Of a stretch of 5,293 bases of DNA, positions 1 through 5,293 are shown in pieces. Below the pieces are notes generated by a model. The model made no database searches. It was not told the origin of the DNA and was given only the letters and a program-made list of their open reading frames with translations. Source of the stretch: CAYNTG01 sp964400105 (lineage in GTDB: Bacteria > UBP14 > UBA6098); NCBI GenBank assembly GCA_964400105.1, contig CAYNTG010000116.1, forward strand, positions 1-5,293, given 5' to 3'. Numbering within the stretch: position 1 is the first letter of the stretch; the number at the start of each line of letters is the position of its first letter. Both the position numbers and the translations under genes were made by a program.

Positions 1-7
1 AATTGAT

Positions 8-84
8 CGGGGCGTAGCGCAGTCTGGTAGCGCACTTGGCTGGGGGCCAAGTGGCCGCTGGTTCAAATCCAGTCGCCCCGACCA
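8..84 (+). tRNA. tRNA-Pro, anticodon GGG
   Basis: This is a complete 77-nt cloverleaf. The 7-bp acceptor stem pairs 8-14 (CGGGGCG) with 74-80 (CGCCCCG). The D stem pairs 17-20 with 30-33. The anticodon stem pairs 35-39 (CTTGG) with 47-51 (CCAAG) around the loop CTGGGGG, which puts anticodon GGG at 42-44 and reads proline codon CCC (and CCU by wobble). The variable loop is 52-56. The T stem pairs 57-61 with 69-73 around TTCAAAT. The discriminator is A81 and the CCA tail at 82-84 is encoded in the DNA. No mismatch or intron is seen. Only 7 bases precede it here, so its promoter lies outside the window. A hairpin terminator follows directly. Confidence 0.97.
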
Positions 85-93
85 TTTTTTTAT

Positions 94-119
94 AAAACCC
101 TCGATTCGAGGGTTTTTTT
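94..119 (+). terminator. Rho-independent terminator after tRNA-Pro
   Basis: The GC core stem is CCCTCG (98-103) with CGAGGG (107-112) and a 3-nt loop ATT. It extends through A94-A97 pairing with T113-T116. A run of seven T follows (113-119), the classical intrinsic terminator layout. It sits 9 nt after the tRNA CCA end and 21 nt before the next start codon, so it should end the tRNA transcript. The opposite strand also gives hairpin plus TTTT, but no minus-strand gene is seen to use it. Confidence 0.9.
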
Positions 120-140
120 GTAAAACCGATTTGGAATCCT

Positions 141-836
141 GTGAAAGTTCTCGCGATATCGCCTGCATATAACGCCGGGAAAACCCTCGAAACCCTCATC
201 GAAGGACTTACCGAAACAATCGATCGAGACGATATCCTTATCATCGACGACGGAAGTTTTGACGCGACATCGGAAATCGCGAATTCAAATGGCGTCAGAA
301 CGATCCGATTCGATACGAATATGGGCAAGGGAAACGCGCTTAAAGCCGGGTTTGCCGAGGCTGTTCGCGGTGGATACGACGCGGCGTTGACGATCGATTC
401 CGATCTTCAGCATCCTCCTGGAATATGCAAAGATTTTATCGAGAAGATGATCGAGACCGGCGCAGATATAGTTATCGGCGACCGAATGAGCGATATATCC
501 GATATGCCGACGGCAAGGAGATTTTCAAATAAGATTACAAGCCTTTTCGTTCGTCTTTGGACAGGAGAAAAGATCCGCGATTCACAGTGCGGATTCAGGC
601 TGATCAAGATATCCGTGCTCGAAAAGATCGACCTCAGAATCCAAAGATACCAGACAGAAACGGAGCTTATCCTCGAAGGTGCGCGACTCGGCGCAAAATT
701 TGCATACGTTCCAGTTCCAACGATATATAACGATCAGCCGAGCAATATCGACGCTTTCTCCGAGACGCTGCGATTTATCGGCTTGATGCTCGGATATCCG
801 TTCCGGCGGGCGCGCCTCGATCGGCGGAGGGGGTAG
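141..836 (+). CDS. Family 2 glycosyltransferase (polyprenyl-phosphate sugar synthase type)
   Basis: This predicted cytoplasmic or membrane-peripheral GT-A enzyme (231 residues) would move a sugar from a nucleotide-sugar donor to an acceptor, probably a polyprenyl phosphate by resemblance to dolichyl-phosphate mannose synthases. Visible signs are the N-terminal beta-alpha motif ISPAYNAGKT (6-15), the nucleotide-binding DDG (36-38), the NMGKGNAL segment (60-67), the metal-binding DxD as DSDLQHPP (86-93), the GDR motif (113-115), and DSQCGFRL (147-154) followed by the TETEL helix (about 170-175). The length fits the single-domain soluble form. No C-terminal membrane helices are present, but the tail is strongly basic (FRRARLDRRRG), which may help it bind the membrane. 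The GTG start at 141 is the only good one: the frame is closed at 93 and the next internal starts would remove the fold's first strand. The Shine-Dalgarno is weak (GGA at 133-135). The downstream gene begins 4 nt after the stop, suggesting an operon. Donor and acceptor cannot be told from sequence. Confidence 0.92.
   Translation: MKVLAISPAYNAGKTLETLIEGLTETIDRDDILIIDDGSFDATSEIANSNGVRTIRFDTNMGKGNALKAGFAEAVRGGYDAALTIDSDLQHPPGICKDFIEKMIETGADIVIGDRMSDISDMPTARRFSNKITSLFVRLWTGEKIRDSQCGFRLIKISVLEKIDLRIQRYQTETELILEGARLGAKFAYVPVPTIYNDQPSNIDAFSETLRFIGLMLGYPFRRARLDRRRG
826..833 (+). promoter_or_regulatory. Ribosome binding site for the PF06695 membrane protein
   Basis: GGAGGGGG lies inside the last codons of the glycosyltransferase gene, 7 nt (10 nt from the GGAGG core) before the ATG at 841. 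A second G-rich stretch (AGGGGA, 835-840) abuts the start. Placing the site in the upstream coding sequence suggests translational coupling of the two genes. Confidence 0.7.
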
Positions 837-840
837 GGGA

Positions 841-1521
841 ATGAAGCAAGTTGGTTTGAAACTCCTGTCCGTAACGATATTCACGATCGTCGCGCTAACA
901 CTCATCGGGGCCGTCGCGACACCGGAAAATTCCGTTGAAGGCGAGCCGTCCGAATCGCACGGCGGCCAAATTGCCACATGGCTCCAAAACAAGGGAATCC
1001 CGCCCGATCTGGTCGTTATCATAATCGCGATGCTGCCTATCGTCGAGCTGCGCGGCGCAATACCTGTGGCGATGCATCTCTTCGATATGTCGATACCGCA
1101 CAGCTATATCCTCTGTGTCATCGGCAATATGATTCCGGTGCCATTTATCCTGCTCCTTCTGGGGCCGGTTGCGAGAATTCTTCGAAGGCTTCCGATCTTC
1201 GACCGGTTTTTCGAATGGCTTTTCGAGCGGACCAGGCGCAGAAGCGATACGATCAAAAAATATGAGGAATTGGGATTGATATTGTTCGTTGCGATCCCTT
1301 TGCCGGTTACCGGAGCATGGACGGGCAGCCTCGCGGCATTCCTCTTCGGCCTTCGTTTCTGGATGTCGTTTTTCTGCGCGCTTGCCGGGGTGTGCATCGC
1401 CGGTGTTATCGTAACATCCTTCTCCGCGCTGGGATGGATAGGCGCATTGGCTGCCGGTGTTATTCTATTCGGTATCGCGGCGACAAGTATTTTCACAAAA
1501 AAACACGCTCGGAACCACTAA
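841..1521 (+). CDS. PF06695/COG2426 'small multidrug export' family inner-membrane protein
   Basis: This polytopic membrane protein (226 residues) carries the hallmarks of the family named 'putative small multi-drug export protein': MLPIVELRGAIPVA (64-77), GNMIPVPFILL (95-105) and AIPLPVTGAWTGSLAAF (151-167). The two proline-rich motifs sit in hydrophobic stretches about 80 residues apart. This looks like the paired re-entrant-loop layout proposed for DedA-related proteins, to which this family has been linked. An extra hydrophobic N-terminal segment (about 7-25) precedes a polar, probably periplasmic stretch (27-45). A basic amphipathic region (112-140, FERTRRRSD) separates the two halves and should be cytoplasmic. 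The last helix is about 196-216. The drug-export name is historical and I see no direct support for transport of drugs. A role in lipid or lipid-carrier handling is an inference from DedA similarity and from the glycosyltransferase 4 nt upstream. The ATG start has a good ribosome binding site. Confidence 0.88.
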   Translation: MKQVGLKLLSVTIFTIVALTLIGAVATPENSVEGEPSESHGGQIATWLQNKGIPPDLVVIIIAMLPIVELRGAIPVAMHLFDMSIPHSYILCVIGNMIPVPFILLLLGPVARILRRLPIFDRFFEWLFERTRRRSDTIKKYEELGLILFVAIPLPVTGAWTGSLAAFLFGLRFWMSFFCALAGVCIAGVIVTSFSALGWIGALAAGVILFGIAATSIFTKKHARNH

Positions 1522-1546
1522 AACCCACCATTATTTTGCATCCTGG

Positions 1547-1575
1547 TTGCAAGGATCGTCGCTTATCACTAGGAT
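1547..1575 (+). promoter_or_regulatory. Weak candidate sigma70-type promoter for the binding protein/kinase pair
   Basis: In the 72-bp gap, TTGCAA (1547-1552) and TAGGAT (1570-1575) are 17 nt apart, each matching 4 of 6 consensus bases. An alternative -10, TATACT (1576-1581), is closer to consensus but has no -35 partner at proper spacing. No convincing terminator follows the upstream gene: there is only a 5-bp hairpin (ATCCT 1540-1544 with AGGAT 1552-1556) and no T-run. Read-through from upstream is therefore equally possible. Confidence 0.25.
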
Positions 1576-1581
1576 TATACT

Positions 1582-1587
1582 AAGGGA
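1582..1587 (+). promoter_or_regulatory. Ribosome binding site supporting the TTG start at 1594
   Basis: AAGGGA lies 6 nt before TTG1594, a normal spacing. The rival start, TTG1615, is preceded by six G (1606-1611) only 3 nt away, which is too close for an efficient site. This favours 1594, but the choice is not certain because the residues added (LFDGGY) are not signal-peptide-like, whereas starting at 1615 gives a typical M-K-K-hydrophobic beginning. Confidence 0.45.
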
Positions 1588-1593
1588 AAATAA

Positions 1594-2646
1594 TTGCTTT
1601 TTGATGGGGGGTATTTGAAAAAACATTGGCCATCGATTTTTCTTATAGTGATCGGATCGTGTCTGATTCTATTATGTATTATTTTACTTTGCCTGTCGAA
1701 TCCAAAAGAAGAGCCGCCATCGTCGGGTGGATTTAAATTAGTCTCTCCACTGCCGTCCGTCACCGAAGTCAATTTTATTCCCAATTGGTTTCCCGAAGCA
1801 GAATTCGCCGGTTATTTCCTCGCTAAAAATATCGGCTATTACGACAAATTGAACCTGAACGTAAATATTCTCCCATTCGATCCCGATTACGATATACCGT
1901 GCAGCCTCGCAACGGGAGCCGTGGATTTCGCGGTAATGGGAATGACGAAGTTTATTCAAGCTATCCAGCAAAACCGTGACATCGTGGCTTTGGCGGCGCT
2001 TTTTCAGATTGAACCGTCGGTTTTCATTTCCAAGAAGAAGAGCAAAATTAGATCGCCCGCAGATTTCAAGGGGAAAAGCATCATATGTAAAAACGATGAA
2101 TGGTTCGCTATAATCGAAAGGGTGGTTTCGAGTTGCGATATCTCGATCGACGATATAATACTTGTGCAAGATGTCGATGACATATCGCGATTTTACCGCG
2201 ACGAAATCGATATTTGGACGGGATATATTCAGGACGAGCCGGTCGAGATCGAGATGGCGGGTATCGAAGCGAATTACATCTACGCATTCGATTATGGAAT
2301 AAACGATTATGAGGGAATTATCGTGGTCGATGGCGAACTCGCGCGGAACCGACCGGAGGTTGTCGTCGCATTTCTCTCCGCATCCTTACACGGTTGGGAT
2401 ACAGCAATTAAAAATACCGAGGACGCCATCGATGCCATTTTGAATTTTCATCCCGGATTATCGAGGTCGTTCCAAAGAAAGTCCATGAAGAAGATCGTGC
2501 CTTTTATCCGTTCGGGCGATAATCCTATCGGCTGGATCGACAGGGAGCGTTGGAATAAACTTATCGAAGGCTATATAACAGACCGCGATTCCTTATACGC
2601 GTCCGGGTTCATCGAAGAGATCTACTACAACCCTATTAACAGATAA
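1594..2646 (+). CDS. Membrane-anchored NMT1/THI5-type substrate-binding protein
   Basis: This protein (350 residues) is a predicted periplasmic solute-binding protein of the NMT1/THI5 (PF09084, SsuA/ThiY-like) group, whose members bind small ligands such as pyrimidine thiamine precursors, riboflavin or sulfonates. A positive stretch (KKH, 9-11) and one hydrophobic segment (about 14-34) form a signal anchor. Lipobox-like IGSC (20-23) lies mid-helix, so lipidation is doubtful. Family signatures are NWFPEAEFAGYFLAKNIGYY (64-83), SLATGAVDFAVMG (104-116), SPADFKGKSI (154-163), the GYIQDEP segment (210-216, at the place of the usual GY..NEP) and DYGINDYEGIIV (233-244). The helical C-terminal part contains HGWDTAIKNTEDAID (266-280). 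The start is TTG at 1594 (in-frame stop at 1591), or possibly TTG at 1615. The sensor kinase gene begins 3 nt after the stop. No transporter permease or ATPase gene is nearby in the window, so a sensory role is inferred. The ligand is unknown. Confidence 0.87.
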   Translation: MLFDGGYLKKHWPSIFLIVIGSCLILLCIILLCLSNPKEEPPSSGGFKLVSPLPSVTEVNFIPNWFPEAEFAGYFLAKNIGYYDKLNLNVNILPFDPDYDIPCSLATGAVDFAVMGMTKFIQAIQQNRDIVALAALFQIEPSVFISKKKSKIRSPADFKGKSIICKNDEWFAIIERVVSSCDISIDDIILVQDVDDISRFYRDEIDIWTGYIQDEPVEIEMAGIEANYIYAFDYGINDYEGIIVVDGELARNRPEVVVAFLSASLHGWDTAIKNTEDAIDAILNFHPGLSRSFQRKSMKKIVPFIRSGDNPIGWIDRERWNKLIEGYITDRDSLYASGFIEEIYYNPINR

Positions 2647-2649
2647 GAT

Positions 2650-5169
2650 ATGAGGATGATAGACCGCATACGGAGGGATCTCGTCACTCGCCTGACGTTG
2701 TTTATCGCGCTGGGCTGCTACATTCCGATTATATTCATCTGTATATACAATTACAGTCAGGCAAAAAGGAGATTCAGGGTTAACGCCGAAAGCGAGATGA
2801 AGGCGAATGTCTCTTTCAATGAAAGATATATCGACACATGGCTTGCAGATAGATTGAATTGTGCCGTGGAATTCGCCGATTTTATAGGAGATCGAGCTTT
2901 AAATGTGAACGATGATGAATTGCGGCGTTATATCGGAGAATTCGTCGAGAATCGATCGGATTATCTCGAGGTGTTCCTTCTTTCGCCACAGGATGGACGG
3001 ATAGCCATTTCCAGCGTTCCAGCCAACGAGGGAAAAATAAGAAATCACAGGTCATATTTTGTAAAAGGGCTATCGGGTCCGCATATCGAGCCGATGTATT
3101 TCAGCCCGCTTTTGAACGATGCCGCCATTACGCTATCTATGCCGGTCGTTTCATCGAGTTTGGATACGATTTATGTTCTCGCGACGAGGCTGAGCATCGA
3201 GAGACTTTCGAGGGTCATTGCCTTCGATCTCGAAGAGAATAAACTCGAACATAATTATCTCGTGAATCGCTGGAACACATTCGTTCTCACGGAGAATGAA
3301 CATTTTTCTCGACGGGAAAATTTCTCCGCCGGAATCGACAGGGCGCTCGAATCCGGCAAATTTACCGGAATCTATCGCGATTGGAGTGGCAAGCTCGTTA
3401 TCGGACACTGTCGATATATCAAAAAACTCACCGCCGTGCTCGTCTCCGAGGTCGAATATAAGAGCGTATTAAAACCGCTTGTGATGCATTCGATAACGAC
3501 ACTGCTGATTGTTTTCATTATTATCGGTGCGTTCGTGATCTTATTTCATTTTATTCTCAAAAAGGCGTTGGCGCCGATTAAATCCATATCCAAAGCCGCA
3601 CAGGCGGCGGCTTTTGGCGATTTGACAGTGCGGGTCGAATCAAATTATCCCGATCAGATAGGTGTTCTGGCTTCCAATTTCAACCGGATGGTGGCGAGGC
3701 TCGCCGAGAACCTCGGCAAGCTAAGAACAGCCGAGGAGAAGCAACGACGACTCATCGATCGAGCCAACGACGGATTTCTAATTATCGACCGATTCGGGAA
3801 TATTATCGATTCAAATCCAAGCGCGTGTAGGCTTTGGGATTTCGAGGAAAAGGAGCTTCGCAACCTCGCCGTTTTCGAGTTGTTCACGAAAAATGACGCG
3901 CGTATCTTTGGAAAACATCTCCGAAAACTCGACGATAAAGAACACGCAGGCCTTATGGAGCTAACCGCCGTTCGCCAAAACGGAGAACAATTTCCGGCGG
4001 AGATCAGCGCTATCTCGTTGGGCGACGACAGCTATCTCGCCGTGGTCCGGGATGTCGAGGAGAAAAGGAACATCGAAAGGGAGATCGTCCAGATACAAAA
4101 GCTCGAGAGCATAGGCACTCTCGCCGCCGGGATCGCACACGATTTCGACAATATACTCGTCGGCGTGCTCGGCGCGGCATCGCTGATAAAATCCAATACC
4201 GATAAATCCGATCCGCGATATGAGATGCTCGAGGTCATAGAAGCATCGGCTGAAAGGGCCGCCGGATTGGTGAAGCAGCTCATGACCTTTTCTATGCAGG
4301 AACCTCCTCACCGCGAACCGATCGAGATCGATGGGATTATCGAAAAGGTCGTGCGCTATCTTCGCGCCGGAGCGAATGGAGATATCGCCTTACGAACACG
4401 CATATCGCACATGCTTCCGACGATTTATGCCGATTCGGTTCAGATACAACAAACACTTTTCAATATCTCGCTCAATGCGATAGACACTATGCCCGATGGG
4501 GGCACCCTGACTATAGAGGCAGCCACGGTGGAGGTCGAGGAAAATAATGCCGCCAAATTTTCGGGTATCGAACTGGGGAGTTATATCGAGATCGCAATAT
4601 CCGACACTGGGACCGGAATAGCCGATAATGATCTCAGGAGGATATTCGAGCCGTTTTTCTCGACAAAGCCCAAGGGTAAAAGATCCGGCCTCGGCCTGTC
4701 GATCTCCTATGGAATTATCGAATCGCACGGTGGAACGATCCTTATCGATACGGAGCTCGGCATCGGATCGACCTTCCGCGTTTATCTGCCGGCTATGCCG
4801 GAGGGCGATGTCGGACACACCGTTTTGGCGATTATAGACCACGACGCCCCGATCCGAAGGCTCTATCGCATCGCTTTCGACCGCAGCGATTATCGGGTTG
4901 TGAGCTTCGCTTCGTTCGAATCGGCTATCGAGGAATTCAATCGCGACGGTGTGAAACCATCGGTTATTTTCATAGGTTCCTCGCTGATTATCGAGAACCC
5001 TGAAGAGGCTTTCATAAAAATCTCGTCTTTTGGTGAAGGAACAAAAATGATAGTCCTCGGTGCATTGCCGAATTCCATAGACGAAGACATGATCGACGCC
5101 GTCGTCGAAGACCCACACAATGTCCGCGAGGCTATGACAATTCTGAAGAGTTTTTCATTCGATGTTTGA
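2650..5169 (+). CDS. Hybrid-like sensor histidine kinase (dCache-HAMP-PAS-HisKA-HATPase) with a degenerate receiver
   Basis: This inner-membrane sensor kinase has 839 residues. TM1 is about 14-34. The periplasmic region 35-275 looks like a double Cache domain (VFLLSPQDGRIAISS 108-122, NHRSYF 132-137, ITLSMPVVSS 160-169). TM2 is about 281-303. HAMP is about 303-357 (Pro309, GDLTVRV 323-329). PAS is about 365-470 (DGFLIIDRFGNIIDSN 374-389). The HisKA H-box LESIGTLAAGIAHDFDN (485-501) has phospho-acceptor His497; the usual N of HDFNN is D500. The ATPase N-box is at 598-613 (Asn605, Asn609), the G1 box DTGTGI at 652-657, the F-box FEPFFSTK at 666-673 and the G2 box SGLGLS at 679-684, so catalysis looks intact. 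The C-terminal receiver-like domain (about 723-836) starts with IIDHD (728-732) but has Gly776 where the phosphorylated Asp belongs, Gly804 for Thr/Ser and Asp821 for the conserved Lys. The ATG start has little Shine-Dalgarno, consistent with coupling to the binding-protein gene 3 nt upstream. No response regulator gene is seen. Kinase identity is sure; the target is unknown. Confidence 0.95.
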   Translation: MRMIDRIRRDLVTRLTLFIALGCYIPIIFICIYNYSQAKRRFRVNAESEMKANVSFNERYIDTWLADRLNCAVEFADFIGDRALNVNDDELRRYIGEFVENRSDYLEVFLLSPQDGRIAISSVPANEGKIRNHRSYFVKGLSGPHIEPMYFSPLLNDAAITLSMPVVSSSLDTIYVLATRLSIERLSRVIAFDLEENKLEHNYLVNRWNTFVLTENEHFSRRENFSAGIDRALESGKFTGIYRDWSGKLVIGHCRYIKKLTAVLVSEVEYKSVLKPLVMHSITTLLIVFIIIGAFVILFHFILKKALAPIKSISKAAQAAAFGDLTVRVESNYPDQIGVLASNFNRMVARLAENLGKLRTAEEKQRRLIDRANDGFLIIDRFGNIIDSNPSACRLWDFEEKELRNLAVFELFTKNDARIFGKHLRKLDDKEHAGLMELTAVRQNGEQFPAEISAISLGDDSYLAVVRDVEEKRNIEREIVQIQKLESIGTLAAGIAHDFDNILVGVLGAASLIKSNTDKSDPRYEMLEVIEASAERAAGLVKQLMTFSMQEPPHREPIEIDGIIEKVVRYLRAGANGDIALRTRISHMLPTIYADSVQIQQTLFNISLNAIDTMPDGGTLTIEAATVEVEENNAAKFSGIELGSYIEIAISDTGTGIADNDLRRIFEPFFSTKPKGKRSGLGLSISYGIIESHGGTILIDTELGIGSTFRVYLPAMPEGDVGHTVLAIIDHDAPIRRLYRIAFDRSDYRVVSFASFESAIEEFNRDGVKPSVIFIGSSLIIENPEEAFIKISSFGEGTKMIVLGALPNSIDEDMIDAVVEDPHNVREAMTILKSFSFDV

Positions 5170-5209
5170 GGGATAGCTGGTTTCTTATCGCCATTGCGAT
5201 GTCCTTAGA

Positions 5210-5227
5210 CCCCACAGGCCTTGGGGG
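5210..5227 (+). other. Small GC-rich hairpin downstream of the kinase
   Basis: CCCCA (5210-5214) can pair with TGGGG (5222-5226) around a short loop containing AGGCCT. It has no T-run, so it is not a terminator by itself. It could stabilise the 3' end of the kinase mRNA or be chance. The rest of 5170-5254 shows no gene or recognisable site. Confidence 0.25.
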
Positions 5228-5254
5228 CGGCAATCTCATTCAAAATTCAAATCG

Positions 5255-5279
5255 TTTTGCCCGATTAGGGCAAAATTTT
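5255..5279 (+). terminator. Probable Rho-independent terminator of the binding protein/kinase unit
   Basis: TTTTGCCC (5255-5262) pairs perfectly over 8 bp with GGGCAAAA (5268-5275) around the loop GATTA, followed by TTTT (5276-5279). The core has only four G-C pairs and the T-run is short, so it is weaker than the terminator at 94-119. It lies 85 nt after the kinase stop. The A/T arms would also let it work on the minus strand for a gene entering from the right, which cannot be seen here. Confidence 0.65.
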
Positions 5280-5293
5280 CTCCGATTATCCCC

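Noticed and set aside
8..84. The tRNA 3' end as an integration (att) site for a mobile element.
   Set aside because: No integrase gene, no duplicated tRNA end and no change in composition are seen in the window.
582..1022. A 146-codon minus-strand frame spanning the glycosyltransferase/membrane protein junction.
   Set aside because: It has no homologous motif, overlaps two confident genes, and spans their ribosome binding site; it is best explained as a codon-bias shadow.
978..1265. A 95-codon plus-strand frame inside the PF06695 gene.
   Set aside because: It is in another frame of a gene with clear family motifs, its product is low in hydrophobic order, and it has no recognisable domain.
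1540..1575. Short hairpin and repeated AGGAT words (1552-1556 and 1571-1575) in the gap, considered as an operator or terminator.
   Set aside because: The stem is only 5 bp with no T-run, and 5-base repeats in a 72-bp gap are expected by chance.
4390..5118. A 242-codon open frame on the minus strand opposite the kinase ATPase and receiver-like region.
   Set aside because: It lies fully antisense to a well-supported kinase, shows no recognisable domain, and its Arg/Tyr/Asp-rich make-up is what the reverse of GAT/ATC/CGA-rich codons gives.
141..5169. Strong abundance of ATCGA/TCGA/GATC words in all four genes, considered as a regulatory or modification-linked signal.
   Set aside because: It follows from frequent ATC-GA(N), TCG and CGA codons evenly across the genes and shows no clustering.
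5261..5293. Repeat of CCGATTA about 21 bases apart near the right edge, considered as the start of a repeat array.
   Set aside because: There are only two short copies, the first forms part of the terminator hairpin loop, and the window ends before any pattern can be tested.

Overview
The window holds a complete proline tRNA and four complete protein genes, all on the + strand and tightly packed. It looks like bacterial chromosomal DNA from a Gram-negative-type organism: short intergenic gaps, a CCA-encoding tRNA, Rho-independent terminators, and a membrane-anchored periplasmic binding protein beside a two-membrane-segment sensor kinase. Start codons are GTG, ATG, TTG and ATG. Base composition looks balanced, and Ile-Asp/Glu and Ser/Arg codons make ATCGA/TCGA-type words very common. 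I cannot assign a phylum from sequence alone. An uncultivated environmental lineage is a guess.

Layout: tRNA-Pro(GGG) at 8-84 is followed by an intrinsic terminator at 94-119. Twenty-one bases later comes a family 2 glycosyltransferase of the dolichyl/polyprenyl-phosphate sugar synthase type (141-836). It is followed after 4 nt by a PF06695/COG2426 polytopic membrane protein ('small multidrug export' family, 841-1521), whose ribosome binding site lies inside the end of the glycosyltransferase gene. These two genes form a likely operon, perhaps acting on lipid-linked sugars at the inner membrane.

A 72-bp gap with only a weak promoter candidate leads to a second pair, separated by 3 nt. The first gene (1594-2646) encodes an NMT1/THI5-type substrate-binding protein tethered by an N-terminal membrane segment. 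The second (2650-5169) encodes an 839-residue sensor histidine kinase with a dCache-like periplasmic domain, HAMP, PAS, HisKA, HATPase and a C-terminal receiver-like domain. A hairpin plus T-run at 5255-5279 probably ends this unit.

The most interesting point is this second pair. No ABC permease or ATPase gene adjoins the binding protein within the window, so it may act as a sensory co-receptor, as LuxP does for LuxQ or TorT for TorS. The kinase keeps its phosphorylatable histidine and ATP-binding boxes. Its receiver-like domain, however, lacks the phospho-accepting aspartate (Gly776), the conserved lysine (Asp821) and the conserved Thr/Ser (Gly804), so it is a predicted pseudo-receiver that cannot take part in a normal phosphorelay. 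No response regulator or output gene is visible in the window, so the signalling target is unknown.
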